A stretch of DNA of 64,000 bases from Paucisalibacillus algeriensis (GCF_000577245.1 NZ_CBYO010000012.1:1-64000), one strand, 5' to 3'; counted from the stretch's first letter, positions 20,596 through 33,760 are shown. The notes: a model not told the origin generated them from the letters alone. A program made the numbers and translations.

Positions 20596-20686
20596 ATAAT
20601 AAAATGCTAATATGGGGTTATTTTGTCAAGAGGAATTTTTTGCAGAATAAAGAAAAGTGTATATTTCATTGGTTAACGGAAACAAT

Positions 20687-20722
20687 GATAGAATCGAGTA
20701 AATGAGCGTTCTATCTGTTTTT
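20687..20722 (+). terminator. possible attenuator in the rpoB leader
   Basis: GATAGAA / TTCTATC stem with a 15-base loop followed by TGTTTTT. A second hairpin GTTTCT / AGAAAC lies near 20910-20929. Together they suggest a structured rpoBC leader. The remainder of 20572-21010 has no gene I can support. Confidence 0.35.
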
Positions 20723-21010
20723 CTAGTTTACGGAGTTTATGAATTGGATTCTTATTATTGCTTTTCTATTCTAAAATCATACCCCATAATCTTGAATATG
20801 ACAAGTAATTATTTTATTCAAGAAATTAGAATGGGCATTTATTATGTCCCATTAAGGTTTGTCTTTTTTAGTATAAACCTATTTGTTTTATCAGTTGTGA
20901 AAACGTAGTTTCTTCTGAGCGGGAGAAACGATAGTTTTCTAACAATATATTGCTTTTCATGTGGGCTTATGCTCGCAAATAAAATATGCATGATTTGAGA
21001 GGTGAAGCAG

Positions 21011-24000
21011 TTGACAGGTCAACTAGTTCAGTATGGACGGCACCGCCAACGCAGAAGTTATGCGCGCATCAGTGAAGTATTAGAATTGCCGAATCTTATC
21101 GAAATCCAAACCGCTTCATATCAATGGTTTATGGAAGAAGGTTTGCGAGAAATGTTCCAAGACATTTCTCCGATCGAGGACTTTACAGGTAATCTATCGC
21201 TTGAATTCGTAGATTATAGCTTAGGAGAACCTAAGTATCCTGTAGATGAATCAAAAGAAAGAGATGTAACTTATAATGCTCCGCTTCGCGTGAAGGTTCG
21301 TTTAATTAACAACGAAACTGGCGAAGTAAAAGAGCAAGAAGTTTTTATGGGGGATTTCCCTCTCATGACAGATACTGGTACGTTTATTATCAATGGGGCT
21401 GAGCGTGTAATTGTTTCTCAGCTTGTGCGTTCGCCAAGTGTCTATTTTAATGAAAAAATTGATAAAAACGGAAAAAGGGGTGTAGCTGCAACTGTAATTC
21501 CAAACCGAGGGGCTTGGTTGGAGTTTGAAACAGATGCAAAAGATGTCGCTTATGTCCGTATCGATCGTACACGTAAATTGCCAATCACCGTATTATTACG
21601 TGCCCTTGGTTTTGGCTCAGATCAAGAGATTATTGATTTGATTGGTGAAAATGAATACTTAATTAATACGTTAGAAAAAGATAATACAGAATCAACTGAA
21701 AAAGCGCTACTTGAAATTTACGAGCGTTTGCGTCCGGGTGAACCACCTACTGTAGAAAATGCAAAAAGCTTATTGATATCCCGTTTCTTTGATCCAAAAC
21801 GTTATGACTTAGCTCATGTTGGGCGATACAAGATTAATAAAAAGCTTCATTTGAAGAACCGTTTATTTAATCAAGTGTTGGCTGAACCAATTGTAGATGC
21901 TGATACAGGTGAAGTATTAGCAGAAGCAGGCGACAAGGTTGAACGTAGATTATTAGATAAGATCATCCCATACATCGAAAATAGTGATGTTGTTCTTGGA
22001 GAAAAGATTCTTGAACCTCATGATGGAGTGCTGGAAGATCCGATTCACATCCAATCTATTAAGATTGTAGACCCTACTGACCCGAGTGGTGAAAGAGTAC
22101 TTAATGTGATTGGTAATGCAAACATTGAATCTAGTGTAAAACATATTACACCAGCTGATATTTTAGCATCAATCAGTTATTTCTTTAACCTATTACACAA
22201 AGTGGGAGATACAGATGATATTGACCATTTAGGGAATCGTAGACTTCGTTCTGTGGGTGAACTCTTACAAAACCAATTCCGCATTGGGTTATCCCGTATG
22301 GAACGTGTTGTGCGTGAACGTATGTCTATTCAAGATACATCAAGTGTAACGCCACAACAATTAATTAATATTCGTCCAGTAATTGCATCAATTAAGGAGT
22401 TCTTTGGTAGCTCTCAGTTATCACAGTTCATGGATCAAACTAATCCACTAGCTGAGTTAACGCACAAGCGCCGTCTGTCGGCTTTAGGGCCAGGTGGTCT
22501 AACGCGTGAACGTGCAGGGTTTGAGGTTCGTGACGTTCACTACTCTCACTATGGTCGTATGTGTCCGATTGAGACACCAGAAGGACCGAACATTGGATTG
22601 ATTAACTCTCTATCATCTTATGCAAAAGTAAATAAATTTGGGTTTATTGAAACTCCGTATCGTCGAGTGGATCCTGATACAGGTAAGGTTACAAATCAAA
22701 TTGATTACCTAACTGCTGATGAAGAGGATAATTATGTAGTTGCACAGGCAAATGCTAGATTAAATGAAGATGGTACATTTGTTGATGAAGAAGTTATTTC
22801 TCGTTTCCGTGGTGAAAACACTGTAGTTGCTAGAGAAAAACTTGACTACATGGACGTTTCACCAAAACAAGTAGTATCGGCTGCGACCGCGTGTATTCCT
22901 TTCTTGGAAAACGATGACTCTAACCGTGCGCTAATGGGAGCAAACATGCAACGTCAAGCAGTTCCTTTACTAAGACCTAGAGCGCCTCTTGTAGGTACAG
23001 GAATGGAATATGTGTCAGGTAAAGACTCTGGTGCTGCGGTAATCTGTAAACATGAGGGTATTGTAGAGCGAGTCGAGGCTAAAGAAGTATTGGTTCGCAG
23101 AGTTTCCGAGGTTGATGGCAAGGAAGTAAAAGGTGATCTTGATCGCTACAAAGTACAGAAGTTTATTCGTTCTAACCAAGGTACTTGTATTAACCAACGC
23201 CCGATTGTGAGCGAAGGGGACCGCGTAGTTAAAGGCGAAGTACTTGCAGATGGTCCTTCCATGGAGTTAGGTGAACTTGCTTTAGGCCAAAACGTCCTAG
23301 TAGCTTTCATGACATGGGAAGGTTATAACTACGAGGATGCTATTATCATGAGTGAACGCCTTGTGAAGGATGATGTTTATACGTCAATCCATATTGAGGA
23401 GTATGAATCTGAAGCTCGTGATACAAAGCTTGGACCTGAAGAGATTACAAGAGATATCCCTAACGTAGGGGAAGAGGCACTTAAAAACTTAAATGAACAA
23501 GGAATCATCCGTATTGGAGCTGAAGTTACCGATGGGGATATCCTAGTTGGTAAGGTAACACCTAAGGGGGTAACGGAACTCTCTGCAGAGGAACGTTTAC
23601 TACATGCAATCTTTGGAGAGAAAGCTCGTGAGGTTCGTGATACTTCTCTACGAGTACCTCATGGTGCAGGTGGAATTGTTTTAGATGTTAAAATCTTCAA
23701 TCGTGAAGACGGAGATGAATTACCACCAGGTGTTAATGAGTTAGTTCGTGTTTATATTGTGCAAAAGCGTAAAATTCACGAAGGAGATAAGATGGCTGGC
23801 CGTCACGGTAATAAAGGGGTTATTTCTCGTATATTACCGGAAGAGGATATGCCGTTCTTGCCAGATGGAACACCGGTTGATATCATGTTGAACCCACTAG
23901 GGGTACCATCACGTATGAATATCGGACAGGTGTTTGAATTGCACTTAGGTATGGCTGCGAGACAGTTGGGTATCCATGTTGCCTCACCAGTATTCGATGG

Positions 24001-24547
24001 AGCCACAGAACAAGACGTTTGGGATACTTTAGAAGAAGCTGGTATGCCAAGAGATGCGAAGACCATTCTATATGATGGTAGAACTGGAACTCCGTTTGAT
24101 AACCGTGTATCTGTTGGGGTCATGTATATGATCAAACTTGCTCACATGGTTGATGATAAGTTACACGCTCGTTCAACAGGTCCTTACTCACTTGTTACAC
24201 AGCAACCACTGGGTGGTAAAGCTCAGTTTGGTGGTCAGCGCTTTGGTGAGATGGAGGTATGGGCATTAGAAGCATATGGTGCTGCATATACACTACAAGA
24301 AATCTTGACAGTTAAGTCGGATGACGTAGTGGGACGTGTGAAGACATATGAAGCAATCGTTAAGGGCGATAATGTTCCAGAACCAGGAGTACCTGAATCA
24401 TTTAAAGTACTGATAAAAGAATTACAAAGTTTAGGTTTAGATGTAAAAATTCTTGCTGGTGATGAGTCAGAAATTGAAATGCGTGATTTAGAAGAAGAAG
24501 AGACACAAGCTGCAAGTAAGCTTAACTTAGAAGTTGAAGAAAATTAA
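21011..24547 (+). CDS. rpoB: DNA-directed RNA polymerase subunit beta
   Basis: A subunit of about 1178 residues. TTG start 21011 is preferred over the in-frame GTG 21002 because GAGAGGTG lies at the right distance and the B. subtilis protein starts at the same place ([16 protein letters not shown]). The rifampicin-binding cluster near residue 465-500 ([20 protein letters not shown], then [12 protein letters not shown]) has the usual sensitive residues. The active-site region [10 protein letters not shown] and the C-terminal clamp region are intact. Confidence 0.98.
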   Translation: MTGQLVQYGRHRQRRSYARISEVLELPNLIEIQTASYQWFMEEGLREMFQDISPIEDFTGNLSLEFVDYSLGEPKYPVDESKERDVTYNAPLRVKVRLINNETGEVKEQEVFMGDFPLMTDTGTFIINGAERVIVSQLVRSPSVYFNEKIDKNGKRGVAATVIPNRGAWLEFETDAKDVAYVRIDRTRKLPITVLLRALGFGSDQEIIDLIGENEYLINTLEKDNTESTEKALLEIYERLRPGEPPTVENAKSLLISRFFDPKRYDLAHVGRYKINKKLHLKNRLFNQVLAEPIVDADTGEVLAEAGDKVERRLLDKIIPYIENSDVVLGEKILEPHDGVLEDPIHIQSIKIVDPTDPSGERVLNVIGNANIESSVKHITPADILASISYFFNLLHKVGDTDDIDHLGNRRLRSVGELLQNQFRIGLSRMERVVRERMSIQDTSSVTPQQLINIRPVIASIKEFFGSSQLSQFMDQTNPLAELTHKRRLSALGPGGLTRERAGFEVRDVHYSHYGRMCPIETPEGPNIGLINSLSSYAKVNKFGFIETPYRRVDPDTGKVTNQIDYLTADEEDNYVVAQANARLNEDGTFVDEEVISRFRGENTVVAREKLDYMDVSPKQVVSAATACIPFLENDDSNRALMGANMQRQAVPLLRPRAPLVGTGMEYVSGKDSGAAVICKHEGIVERVEAKEVLVRRVSEVDGKEVKGDLDRYKVQKFIRSNQGTCINQRPIVSEGDRVVKGEVLADGPSMELGELALGQNVLVAFMTWEGYNYEDAIIMSERLVKDDVYTSIHIEEYESEARDTKLGPEEITRDIPNVGEEALKNLNEQGIIRIGAEVTDGDILVGKVTPKGVTELSAEERLLHAIFGEKAREVRDTSLRVPHGAGGIVLDVKIFNREDGDELPPGVNELVRVYIVQKRKIHEGDKMAGRHGNKGVISRILPEEDMPFLPDGTPVDIMLNPLGVPSRMNIGQVFELHLGMAARQLGIHVASPVFDGATEQDVWDTLEEAGMPRDAKTILYDGRTGTPFDNRVSVGVMYMIKLAHMVDDKLHARSTGPYSLVTQQPLGGKAQFGGQRFGEMEVWALEAYGAAYTLQEILTVKSDDVVGRVKTYEAIVKGDNVPEPGVPESFKVLIKELQSLGLDVKILAGDESEIEMRDLEEEETQAASKLNLEVEEN

Positions 24548-24636
24548 TTAAGGCGGGGAATTGACATATAGTCATTCCCCCACATCTCATTAATAGTAAT
24601 CCATAGGGAATCGCACATTAAAAGGGAGGTAGACCC

Positions 24637-27600
24637 TTGATAGATGTAAATAACTTTGAATTTATGAAAATTGGTTTAGCTTCACCAGAAAAAATTCGTT
24701 CATGGTCATTTGGTGAAGTCAAGAAGCCAGAAACAATTAACTATCGTACATTAAAACCAGAAAAAGACGGACTATTTTGCGAGCGAATTTTTGGCCCGAC
24801 TAAAGACTGGGAATGTCACTGTGGTAAATACAAACGAGTACGTTATAAAGGTGTCGTTTGTGACCGATGTGGTGTAGAGGTTACTAAATCAAAAGTGCGT
24901 CGTGAGCGTATGGGACATATCGAGCTAGCTGCTCCGGTATCACATATATGGTACTTCAAAGGAATTCCTAGCCGTATGGGTCTTGTGCTAGATATGTCAC
25001 CAAGAGCTTTAGAAGAAGTAATTTACTTTGCTGCTTACATCGTTACGGAACCAGGAAATACCCCTTTAGAGAAAAAGCAATTGCTCTCTGAGAAGGAATA
25101 CCGTGCGTACTATGAAAAATACGGAAGTTCTTTCAAAGCTCAAATGGGTGCGGAAGCAATTCGCAAGCTTCTACAAGATATCGATCTTGATAAAGAAGTT
25201 GATACTTTAAAAGAAGAGTTGAAAACTGCTCAAGGACAACGTAGAACAAGGGCGATTAAGCGTCTAGAAGTATTAGAAGCTTTCCGTCACTCTGGAAACG
25301 AAACTTCTTGGATGGTTTTAGATGTTCTACCAGTTATTCCTCCAGAAATAAGACCAATGGTACAGCTGGATGGTGGACGTTTTGCAACTTCTGACTTGAA
25401 TGATTTGTATCGCCGTGTGATTAACCGAAATAACCGTTTAAAACGGTTATTAGATTTAGGTGCACCTAGTATTATTGTGCAAAATGAAAAGCGCATGCTT
25501 CAAGAAGCTGTCGATGCTTTAATTGATAATGGACGTCGTGGTCGTCCTGTGACAGGACCTGGAAATCGTCCATTGAAGTCACTTTCACATATGCTTAAAG
25601 GTAAACAAGGTCGTTTCCGTCAGAACTTACTTGGTAAACGTGTTGACTACTCTGGTCGTTCCGTTATTGTAGTTGGTCCTAACTTGAAAATGTATCAATG
25701 TGGATTACCGAAAGAAATGGCTTTGGAGTTATTCAAACCATTTATTATGAAAGAGCTTGTTGAGAGAGGTATTGCACACAATATCAAATCAGCAAAACGC
25801 AAAATTGAACGCGTACACCCTGATGTTTGGGGAGTGCTAGAAGATGTAATCAAGGAGCACCCTGTTTTACTAAACCGTGCCCCTACACTTCATAGATTAG
25901 GTATTCAGGCATTTGAACCAACATTAGTAGAAGGACGTGCAATTCGTTTACACCCTCTAGTATGTACAGCATATAACGCTGACTTCGATGGTGACCAAAT
26001 GGCTGTACACGTACCGCTATCAGCTGAAGCACAAGCAGAAGCTCGTCTACTAATGTTAGCTGCACAGAACATCCTTAATCCAAAGGATGGAAAACCGGTT
26101 GTTACACCATCCCAGGATATGGTATTGGGTAACTATTACCTAACACTAGAACGTGAGGGTGCAATTGGAGAAGGTGCTGTATTTACTGGTGTGAATGAAG
26201 CAAGAATTGCTTATCAAAATGGATTTGTTCATTTGCACACACGTATTGCGGTTCAAGCGTCAAGCTTAAATAATAAAACATTTACAGAAGAACAAAACAA
26301 CCAATTATTACTAACGACTGTTGGTAAACTAATATTTAATGAAATTCTTCCAGATTCATTCCCGTTCATCAACGAACCAACGAGGTTTAATTTAGAGGAT
26401 CGAACTCCTGAAATGTACTTTGTTGATAAAGGAACTGACATTAAAGAAGAAATTAAGAAACGCGAAATCATTAAGCCGTTTAAGAAGGGCTTCCTAGGTG
26501 ATATTATTGCAGAAGTCTTTAAACGATTTAAGATTACAGAAACATCTAAGATGCTTGACCGGATGAAAGATCTTGGCTTTACTATGTCAACAACAGCTGG
26601 TATGACTGTTGGTATTTCTGATATCGTGGTATTACCTGAGAAAGAAGAAATACTTGTAGAAGCACAGAAGAAAGTTGACAATGTATTGAAGCAATTCCGC
26701 CGTGGTTTAATTACGGATGAAGAGCGTTATGATCGAGTTATTTCTATTTGGTCTCAAGCTAAAGACAGTATTCAAGATCGCTTGATGGAGTCTCTTGACA
26801 ACCGTAACCCGATCTTTATGATGAGTGATTCAGGAGCTCGTGGTAATGCATCGAACTTTACACAGTTAGCTGGTATGCGTGGTCTAATGGCTAACCCAGC
26901 CGGACGTATCATTGAGTTACCAATCAAATCAAGTTTCCGTGAAGGTTTAACAGTACTAGAGTACTTTATTTCTACCCACGGTGCTCGTAAAGGGCTTGCG
27001 GATACAGCATTGAAGACAGCAGACTCTGGTTATCTAACACGTCGTTTGGTTGACGTAGCACAAGATGTTATTGTTCGTGAAACAGATTGTGGAACAGACC
27101 GAGGATTACCGGTTTCAGCTTTAACGGATGGCAATGAAGTAATTGAACCATTATTCGACCGTTTAGTAGGACGTACTGCATTTGAAAAAGTGTTACATCC
27201 TGATACAAAAGAGGTAATTGTAGAATTCGATACAGTAATTTCGGAAGATCAAGCTAAACAAATCGTTGAATCTGGTATTGAACAAGTAACTATTCGTACA
27301 GTGTTCACATGTAATACCAAACATGGTGTGTGTAAGAAATGTTACGGACGCAACCTAGCTACTGGTTCAGAAGTTGAGGTTGGAGAAGCGGTTGGAATCA
27401 TTGCTGCTCAATCAATTGGTGAACCAGGAACACAGCTAACAATGCGTACATTCCATACAGGTGGAGTTGCGGGGGATGATATCACGCAAGGTCTTCCTCG
27501 TATCCAAGAGTTATTTGAAGCACGTAACCCTAAAGGTCAAGCGATAATTACAGAAGTTTTCGGTACAGTACTTGAAATTCATGAGGTTAAGGATAAACAA

Positions 27601-28242
27601 GAAATTGTTATTCAGGGCGAAGTTGAACAGCGTTCATACGCAGTTCCATATAATGCTCGTTTGAAGGTTTCTGTTGGGGATGAGGTAATTGCAGGGCAAG
27701 AACTTACAGAAGGTTCAGTTGACCCTAAAGAACTTATCCGTGTCCAAGGTGTATCTGGAGTTCAAGATTACTTACTACGCGAAGTACAACGTGTATACCG
27801 TATGCAAGGGGTAGAAATTGGCGATAAGCACGTAGAAGTAATGGTTCGCCAAATGCTTCGTAAAGTCCGTGTTGTCGATGCGGGTGATACAGATGTACTT
27901 CCAGGATCATTACTTGAAGTACATCAATTCAAAGATGCAAACAGTAAAGTCCTTACAGAAGGTAACCAACCAGCAGTTGGAAGACCTGTCCTGCTAGGTA
28001 TTACGAAGGCTTCACTAGAAACAGATTCATTCTTATCAGCAGCTTCCTTCCAGGAAACTACAAGAGTACTAACAGATGCAGCAATCAAAGGCAAACGTGA
28101 TGAACTTCTTGGTCTGAAGGAAAACGTAATTATCGGTAAACTAGTTCCAGCTGGAACAGGAATGCAACGCTACCGTAAGATACAGTTACCAGCAGTTGAA
28201 GAGGAAGAAGTACTAGAAGAAGTAGAACAACCCGTACAATAA
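24637..28242 (+). CDS. rpoC: DNA-directed RNA polymerase subunit beta'
   Basis: A 1201-residue catalytic subunit. It has the zinc ribbon [20 protein letters not shown] near residues 60-80, the Mg2+-binding NADFDGD at about 447-453, the trigger loop [15 protein letters not shown], and a second zinc site [14 protein letters not shown]. The TTG start with GGGAGG upstream matches the family N-terminus. A short acidic tail ([14 protein letters not shown]) ends the protein. Confidence 0.98.
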   Translation: MIDVNNFEFMKIGLASPEKIRSWSFGEVKKPETINYRTLKPEKDGLFCERIFGPTKDWECHCGKYKRVRYKGVVCDRCGVEVTKSKVRRERMGHIELAAPVSHIWYFKGIPSRMGLVLDMSPRALEEVIYFAAYIVTEPGNTPLEKKQLLSEKEYRAYYEKYGSSFKAQMGAEAIRKLLQDIDLDKEVDTLKEELKTAQGQRRTRAIKRLEVLEAFRHSGNETSWMVLDVLPVIPPEIRPMVQLDGGRFATSDLNDLYRRVINRNNRLKRLLDLGAPSIIVQNEKRMLQEAVDALIDNGRRGRPVTGPGNRPLKSLSHMLKGKQGRFRQNLLGKRVDYSGRSVIVVGPNLKMYQCGLPKEMALELFKPFIMKELVERGIAHNIKSAKRKIERVHPDVWGVLEDVIKEHPVLLNRAPTLHRLGIQAFEPTLVEGRAIRLHPLVCTAYNADFDGDQMAVHVPLSAEAQAEARLLMLAAQNILNPKDGKPVVTPSQDMVLGNYYLTLEREGAIGEGAVFTGVNEARIAYQNGFVHLHTRIAVQASSLNNKTFTEEQNNQLLLTTVGKLIFNEILPDSFPFINEPTRFNLEDRTPEMYFVDKGTDIKEEIKKREIIKPFKKGFLGDIIAEVFKRFKITETSKMLDRMKDLGFTMSTTAGMTVGISDIVVLPEKEEILVEAQKKVDNVLKQFRRGLITDEERYDRVISIWSQAKDSIQDRLMESLDNRNPIFMMSDSGARGNASNFTQLAGMRGLMANPAGRIIELPIKSSFREGLTVLEYFISTHGARKGLADTALKTADSGYLTRRLVDVAQDVIVRETDCGTDRGLPVSALTDGNEVIEPLFDRLVGRTAFEKVLHPDTKEVIVEFDTVISEDQAKQIVESGIEQVTIRTVFTCNTKHGVCKKCYGRNLATGSEVEVGEAVGIIAAQSIGEPGTQLTMRTFHTGGVAGDDITQGLPRIQELFEARNPKGQAIITEVFGTVLEIHEVKDKQEIVIQGEVEQRSYAVPYNARLKVSVGDEVIAGQELTEGSVDPKELIRVQGVSGVQDYLLREVQRVYRMQGVEIGDKHVEVMVRQMLRKVRVVDAGDTDVLPGSLLEVHQFKDANSKVLTEGNQPAVGRPVLLGITKASLETDSFLSAASFQETTRVLTDAAIKGKRDELLGLKENVIIGKLVPAGTGMQRYRKIQLPAVEEEEVLEEVEQPVQ

Positions 28243-28285
28243 TTTTATCTAACAGATTTTCTTGATATTAGCGAGAAACTGTACG

Positions 28286-28418
28286 AATAGACTGAGCGGC
28301 TCTTACCTTGTGGGATGCTTAACCAGCCTCCCACGGGAAGGTATACACCGTGAGTTTTTTGAACAGAGGCCACCACTGTGCTCTGGAATGAAGATGAAGT
28401 GTTTTCGGACTACGGACT
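28286..28418. repeat. degenerate palindromic repeat, copy 4
   Basis: The left edge GACTGAGCGG and right edge GAAGTGTTTTCGGACTACGG resemble the ends of copies 1 and 3, but the arms no longer pair well and the interior has diverged. This is a decayed member of the same family in the rpoC-ybxF gap. Confidence 0.5.
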
Positions 28419-28483
28419 TGTTATGTTAGAAAAGCTTTAGTAAAAAAATATCTGGAAGCACCAAAAAAATATCAGAATTCTAG

Positions 28484-28512
28484 TTGACATTAAAAAACTA
28501 GAATGATAATAT
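28484..28512 (+). promoter_or_regulatory. sigma-A promoter of ybxF-rpsL-rpsG
   Basis: TTGACA, a 17-base spacer and TAATAT, about 45 bases upstream of ybxF. Confidence 0.75.
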
Positions 28513-28558
28513 ATTCAAGGTGCTTCCAATTTATACTTCTTACTTTGGAGGATATATA

Positions 28559-28810
28559 ATGTCTTATGAAAAAGTGAGTCAAGTAAAATCAAAAACACTA
28601 ATTGGTGTGAAGCAAACACTTAAGGCTATGAAAAACGGCCAAATAAGTGAAGTGTATATAGCCGAAGATGCTGATCGGTTTCTTACACAAAAAGTAGAAG
28701 AATTAGCCAAAACGCTAGGTATTCCATACCAGCGTGTTGATTCCATGAAAAAGCTAGGAGCCGCATGTGGTATTGATGTTGGCGCATCTACTGTAGCGAT
28801 TAAGAAGTAA
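28559..28810 (+). CDS. ybxF: L7Ae-family K-turn RNA-binding protein YbxF
   Basis: An 83-residue L7Ae/L30e/S12e fold protein ([20 protein letters not shown], then [20 protein letters not shown]). B. subtilis YbxF binds kink-turn RNA and associates with ribosomes. ATG 28559 with TTGGAGG upstream is chosen over the upstream in-frame 28520. It sits between rpoC and rpsL as in B. subtilis. Confidence 0.93.
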   Translation: MSYEKVSQVKSKTLIGVKQTLKAMKNGQISEVYIAEDADRFLTQKVEELAKTLGIPYQRVDSMKKLGAACGIDVGASTVAIKK

Positions 28811-28944
28811 TAATAGTTTTGGCAAGGAAATCCTTGCGAAGGCTTTGTTTTTTGCTTCAAGATGAACCACCTGGATGTGTGGGTTTACGATACAGATAAT
28901 AACTAGCTAATCACGAAGTCATTAATAGAAGGGAGGACAACATA

Positions 28945-29364
28945 ATGCCTACAATTAATCAACTTGTACGTAAAGGTCGCGTAAGCAAACCTAAGAAATC
29001 TGACTCACCAGCACTTAACAAAGGGTACAACAGTTTTAAAAAGTCATTAACTAACGAAAACTCTCCACAAAAACGTGGTGTATGTACTCGTGTTGGTACA
29101 CTAACTCCTAAGAAACCGAACTCAGCATTACGTAAATATGCTCGTGTTCGTTTATCAAACAACATGGAGGTAACTGCATACATTCCTGGTATTGGACACA
29201 ATCTTCAGGAACACAGTGTAGTACTAATCCGTGGAGGTCGTGTAAAAGACTTACCAGGGGTACGTTATCACATTGTACGTGGTGCGCTTGATACTGCTGG
29301 AGTAGACGGTCGTATGCAAGGTCGTTCTAAATACGGTACAAAACGCCCTAAAGAGAAAAAGTAA
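28945..29364 (+). CDS. rpsL: 30S ribosomal protein S12
   Basis: A 139-residue decoding-centre protein. The [17 protein letters not shown] loop has the wild-type lysine whose change gives streptomycin resistance, and the second loop [13 protein letters not shown] is intact. GGGAGG precedes the ATG. Confidence 0.97.
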   Translation: MPTINQLVRKGRVSKPKKSDSPALNKGYNSFKKSLTNENSPQKRGVCTRVGTLTPKKPNSALRKYARVRLSNNMEVTAYIPGIGHNLQEHSVVLIRGGRVKDLPGVRYHIVRGALDTAGVDGRMQGRSKYGTKRPKEKK

Positions 29365-29407
29365 GTTAATCGTTTAACAACATAGATATAGGAAAGGAGG
29401 GGGACAT

Positions 29408-29878
29408 ATGCCACGTAAAGGACCAGTACCTAAGCGCGATGTCTTGCCAGATCCACTTTATAATTCAAAACTAGTAACTCGTTTAATCAATCAAATTATG
29501 GTTGATGGTAAACGCGGTGTAGCACAAAAGCTTCTTTATAACGCTTTTGAACTAGTAGAACAACGCAGCGGACAAAATCCGATGGAAGTGTTTGAACAAG
29601 CAATGAAAAACGTTATGCCTGTACTTGAAGTACGTGCACGCCGTGTTGGTGGTTCTAACTACCAAGTACCTGTTGAAGTTCGTCCAGAACGTCGTCAAAC
29701 TTTAGGTTTACGTTACCTTGTTAACTACGCACGTTTGCGCGGAGAAAAAACAATGGAAGAACGTTTAGCAAATGAAATTCTAGATGCTTCAAATAATACA
29801 GGTGCTTCTGTTAAGAAACGCGAAGATATGCACAAAATGGCTGAAGCAAACAAAGCGTTTGCTCACTACCGTTGGTAA
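29408..29878 (+). CDS. rpsG: 30S ribosomal protein S7
   Basis: A 156-residue head-assembly protein, with [20 protein letters not shown] at the start and a beta-hairpin around [26 protein letters not shown] precedes the ATG. It follows rpsL by 43 bases. Confidence 0.97.
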   Translation: MPRKGPVPKRDVLPDPLYNSKLVTRLINQIMVDGKRGVAQKLLYNAFELVEQRSGQNPMEVFEQAMKNVMPVLEVRARRVGGSNYQVPVEVRPERRQTLGLRYLVNYARLRGEKTMEERLANEILDASNNTGASVKKREDMHKMAEANKAFAHYRW

Positions 29879-29998
29879 TCTGAGATTATGTTTAAATAGG
29901 TTGGGAAAATGGTCCAAGAAATTCGATGTATCATTTTTACCACTATTTAAACATCCTCTATACAAAAATAAAGGTTTTAACAGGAAGGAGAAGAATAC

Positions 29999-32077
29999 AT
30001 GGCAAGAGAGTTCTCCTTGGAAAAGACGCGCAATATTGGTATTATGGCACACATTGATGCAGGTAAAACCACTACAACCGAGCGTATTCTTTTCTATACA
30101 GGACGCATTCATAAAATTGGTGAAACGCACGAAGGTGCTTCACAAATGGACTGGATGGAACAAGAGCAAGAGCGCGGAATCACAATCACTTCTGCTGCAA
30201 CGACTGCTCAATGGAAAAACCACCGTATCAACATTATTGATACTCCAGGGCACGTAGACTTCACTGTTGAAGTTGAACGTTCACTACGTGTGCTTGACGG
30301 TGCTGTAACAGTACTTGATGCTCAATCAGGTGTTGAGCCTCAAACAGAAACTGTATGGCGTCAAGCAACAACATATGGTGTTCCACGTATCGTGTTCATC
30401 AACAAAATGGATAAAACTGGTGCTGACTTCTTATATTCAGTTGGTACATTAAAAGAACGTTTAGGTGCAAATGCACACCCTGTACAACTTCCAATCGGTG
30501 CCGAAGACCAATTCAATGGTATTATCGACCTAATTAACATGGAAGCTCACTATTATTTAGATGATCTTGGAACTCGTGATGAATCTCGCGAAATTCCAGA
30601 AGAACTAAAAGACCAAGCTGAAGAATTACGTGCTAGCCTTATTGAAGCAGTTTCAGAGCTAGATGAAGAGCTTATGATGAAGTACTTAGAAGGAGAAGAA
30701 ATCTCTAACGAAGAACTGAAACAAGCAATTCGTAATGCAACTCTTTCTGTAGAATTCTACCCAGTATTCTGTGGATCTGCTTTCAAAAACAAAGGTGTTC
30801 AGTTAATGCTTGATGGAGTAATTGACTACTTACCAGCACCAACTGATGTACCTGCTATCGAAGGTACTTTACCTGATTCAGATGAAAAGGTAACTCGTAA
30901 ATCGTCTGATGATGAGCCTTTTGCTGCTTTAGCATTTAAGGTTATGACTGACCCATTTGTTGGTAAATTAACTTTCTTCCGTGTTTATTCTGGAACACTT
31001 GATTCGGGTTCGTATGTACGTAACTCTGTTAAAGATAAACGTGAACGTGTTGGACGTATCCTACAAATGCACGCTAACTCTCGTGAAGAGATTGCGAAGG
31101 TATACTCTGGTGAAATTGCGGCTGCAGTAGGATTGAAAGATACTTCAACTGGTGACACTCTATGTGATGAAAAGAATCTTGTAATTCTTGAATCTATGGA
31201 ATTCCCAGAACCGGTTATCTCGGTTGCTATCGAGCCAAAAACAAAAGGTGACCAAGATAAAATGGGTATTGCTTTAGGTAAACTTGCTGAAGAAGATCCA
31301 ACATTCAGAACTGAAACAAACCCTGAAACTGGTCAAACAATTATCTCTGGTATGGGTGAACTTCACCTAGATATCATTGTTGACCGTATGAAACGTGAAT
31401 TCAAAGTTGAAGCTAACGTTGGTGCACCACAGGTTGCTTACCGCGAAACATTCCGTACAGCTGCTGAAGTTGAAGGTAAATTCGTACGTCAGTCTGGTGG
31501 ACGTGGACAATTCGGTCACGTTTGGATCAAGTTTGAGCCAAACGAAGAAGGCGCTGGCTTTGAATTTGAAAACAAAATCGTTGGTGGTGTAGTTCCTCGT
31601 GAATACATCCCTGCTGTAGAACAAGGTGTTAAAGAAGCAATGGAAAATGGTGTATTAGCTGGTTATCCGCTAATTGACGTTAAAGCTTCCTTGTTCGATG
31701 GTAGTTATCATGATGTTGACTCAAACGAAATGGCGTTTAAAGTTGCTGCGTCTATGGCACTTAAAGCTGCTAAGAACAAATGTAACCCAGTTCTACTTGA
31801 ACCAATGATGAGAGTAGAAGTTGTTATGCCTGAAGAATACATGGGTGACATCATTGGTGATATTACTTCTCGTCGTGGACGCATGGAAGGTATGGAAGCA
31901 CGCGGACAATTACAAGTTGTTAAAGCATTCGTACCACTTGCTGAAATGTTTGGTTATGCAACCGCATTACGTTCAAACACTCAAGGTCGTGGACAATACA
32001 CCATGCACTTTGACCATTATGAAGAAGTACCAAAGAGTGTTTCTGAAGAAATTATTAAGAAAAATGCTGGAGAATAA
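29999..32077 (+). CDS. fusA: elongation factor G
   Basis: A 692-residue translocase GTPase: G1 [10 protein letters not shown]2 RGITITSA, G3 DTPGHVDF, G4 NKMD, followed by domains II-V ([20 protein letters not shown] in domain III). AAGGAGAAG precedes the ATG. No sign of unusual substitutions in the motifs visible. Confidence 0.98.
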   Translation: MAREFSLEKTRNIGIMAHIDAGKTTTTERILFYTGRIHKIGETHEGASQMDWMEQEQERGITITSAATTAQWKNHRINIIDTPGHVDFTVEVERSLRVLDGAVTVLDAQSGVEPQTETVWRQATTYGVPRIVFINKMDKTGADFLYSVGTLKERLGANAHPVQLPIGAEDQFNGIIDLINMEAHYYLDDLGTRDESREIPEELKDQAEELRASLIEAVSELDEELMMKYLEGEEISNEELKQAIRNATLSVEFYPVFCGSAFKNKGVQLMLDGVIDYLPAPTDVPAIEGTLPDSDEKVTRKSSDDEPFAALAFKVMTDPFVGKLTFFRVYSGTLDSGSYVRNSVKDKRERVGRILQMHANSREEIAKVYSGEIAAAVGLKDTSTGDTLCDEKNLVILESMEFPEPVISVAIEPKTKGDQDKMGIALGKLAEEDPTFRTETNPETGQTIISGMGELHLDIIVDRMKREFKVEANVGAPQVAYRETFRTAAEVEGKFVRQSGGRGQFGHVWIKFEPNEEGAGFEFENKIVGGVVPREYIPAVEQGVKEAMENGVLAGYPLIDVKASLFDGSYHDVDSNEMAFKVAASMALKAAKNKCNPVLLEPMMRVEVVMPEEYMGDIIGDITSRRGRMEGMEARGQLQVVKAFVPLAEMFGYATALRSNTQGRGQYTMHFDHYEEVPKSVSEEIIKKNAGE

Positions 32078-32199
32078 TTGCATTTTTAGTAATTCTCAAG
32101 TATAACTTTTATTGTAGGCTAAGAAATAGCACAGGCTGTTATTTCTTGGCTACAACATATACTTAAAAAACTTTCATTCATTTAAAGGAGGAAATATAA

Positions 32200-33390
32200 A
32201 TGGCTAAAGAAAAATTTGACCGCTCCAAGAGTCACGTTAACATTGGTACAATCGGACACGTTGACCACGGTAAAACTACTTTAACTGCTGCTATTACAAC
32301 TGTAATGGCTAAAAAATCTGGTAAAGGTACTGCAATGGCTTATGACCAAATCGACGGTGCTCCAGAAGAAAAAGAACGTGGAATTACAATCGCTACTTCT
32401 CACGTTGAGTATGAAACTGAATCTCGTCACTACGCACACGTAGACTGCCCAGGACACGCTGACTATGTTAAGAACATGATCACTGGTGCTGCACAAATGG
32501 ATGGAGCTATCCTAGTAGTATCTGCTGCTGATGGTCCTATGCCACAAACTCGTGAGCACATCCTACTTTCTCGTAACGTAGGTGTACCAACAATCGTAGT
32601 ATTCTTAAACAAAGTAGATATGGTTGATGACGAAGAATTATTAGAATTAGTTGAAATGGAAGTTCGTGACCTATTATCTGAATATGACTTCCCTGGTGAT
32701 GATGTACCAGTAATCAGCGGTTCTGCTTTAAGAGCTCTTGAAGGTGACGAAAAGTATGAGCAAGCAATCGTTGACCTAATGAACGCTGTTGATGAGTACG
32801 TTCCAACTCCAGAACGTGACACTGAAAAGCCATTCATGATGCCAGTTGAGGATGTATTCTCAATCACTGGTCGTGGTACAGTTGCTACTGGTCGTGTAGA
32901 ACGTGGTCAAGTTAAAGTTGGAGACGAAGTTGAAATCATCGGTCTTCAAGAGGAATCAGGCAAAACTACTGTAACTGGTGTTGAAATGTTCCGTAAGCTT
33001 CTAGATTATGCTGAAGCTGGAGACAACATTGGTGCATTACTTCGTGGTGTTGGACGTGAAGATATCACTCGTGGTCAAGTATTAGCAAAGCCAGGTTCAA
33101 TCACTCCACACACAAACTTCAAAGCTGAAGTTTATGTATTATCTAAAGAAGAAGGTGGACGTCATACTCCATTCTTCACAAACTATCGCCCACAGTTCTA
33201 CTTCCGTACAACTGACGTAACTGGAGTTATCTCACTTCCAGAAGGCGTAGAAATGGTTATGCCTGGAGACAACATCGAAATGAATGTTGAACTAATCTCT
33301 CCAATCGCTATTGAAGACGGTACTCGTTTCTCAATCCGCGAAGGTGGCCGTACTGTAGGATCAGGCGTTGTAACAACAATCTCTAAATAA
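32200..33390 (+). CDS. tuf: elongation factor Tu
   Basis: A 396-residue GTPase delivering aminoacyl-tRNA: G1 [10 protein letters not shown]3 DCPGHADY, and G4 NKVD (many relatives have NKCD). Domains II and III are intact to the terminal VVTTISK. AAAGGAGG precedes the ATG, and codons are strongly adapted. Confidence 0.98.
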   Translation: MAKEKFDRSKSHVNIGTIGHVDHGKTTLTAAITTVMAKKSGKGTAMAYDQIDGAPEEKERGITIATSHVEYETESRHYAHVDCPGHADYVKNMITGAAQMDGAILVVSAADGPMPQTREHILLSRNVGVPTIVVFLNKVDMVDDEELLELVEMEVRDLLSEYDFPGDDVPVISGSALRALEGDEKYEQAIVDLMNAVDEYVPTPERDTEKPFMMPVEDVFSITGRGTVATGRVERGQVKVGDEVEIIGLQEESGKTTVTGVEMFRKLLDYAEAGDNIGALLRGVGREDITRGQVLAKPGSITPHTNFKAEVYVLSKEEGGRHTPFFTNYRPQFYFRTTDVTGVISLPEGVEMVMPGDNIEMNVELISPIAIEDGTRFSIREGGRTVGSGVVTTISK

Positions 33391-33408
33391 TAATTGATTC
33401 AAATAGAA

Positions 33409-33440
33409 ACAGGTAACGTGACGACGTTGCCTGTTTTTTC
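33409..33440 (+). terminator. terminator after tuf
   Basis: ACAGGTAACG / CGTTGCCTGT stem followed by six T, ending the rpsL-rpsG-fusA-tuf unit. Confidence 0.9.
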
Positions 33441-33760
33441 TTTTAAAAACTGTTAGATTCTAATGATCTACATTATTGGAGTAGTAACCATGTTTGAAAA
33501 GTAGAGTGAGAGTGTCTCATACAACATGAAAAGCTATAATCAAAGATGAAATGAAGAATAAGAGTAAGCCACAACTCAAATTGCGCGACAGTATATAATG
33601 TATCCACCCTTAAAAACATATTCAACGTACATTTATACTCAACCACTAAAACAACACCAAACTTTCCCAATAAAAAACTTACCTACAACTCTTGCAATCA
33701 CTAAGATTACTAAGTATAATACATAGATGTGCAAGAAAAAGAATTTTATTCAAAAAAAGG
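33441..33760. other. gene-free spacer with strong strand asymmetry
   Basis: No supportable gene. Between about 33601 and 33700 the plus strand has about 30 C but only 2 G. In B. subtilis a non-essential gene (ybaC) lies between tuf and rpsJ, but I see no clear remnant of it. Confidence 0.5.

Noticed and set aside
20702-20908. 68-codon open frame between ybxB and rpoB
   Set aside because: No ribosome site, unlikely composition, and it lies over predicted leader hairpins.
28453-28527. Inverted pair GGAAGCACC / GGTGCTTCC around the ybxF promoter
   Set aside because: The left arm lies upstream of the promoter and is not transcribed; a DNA-loop operator is possible but 9-bp arms this far apart can arise by chance.
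33473-33670. Minus-strand open frame in the tuf-rpsJ spacer
   Set aside because: No ribosome site and skewed composition; no family resemblance.
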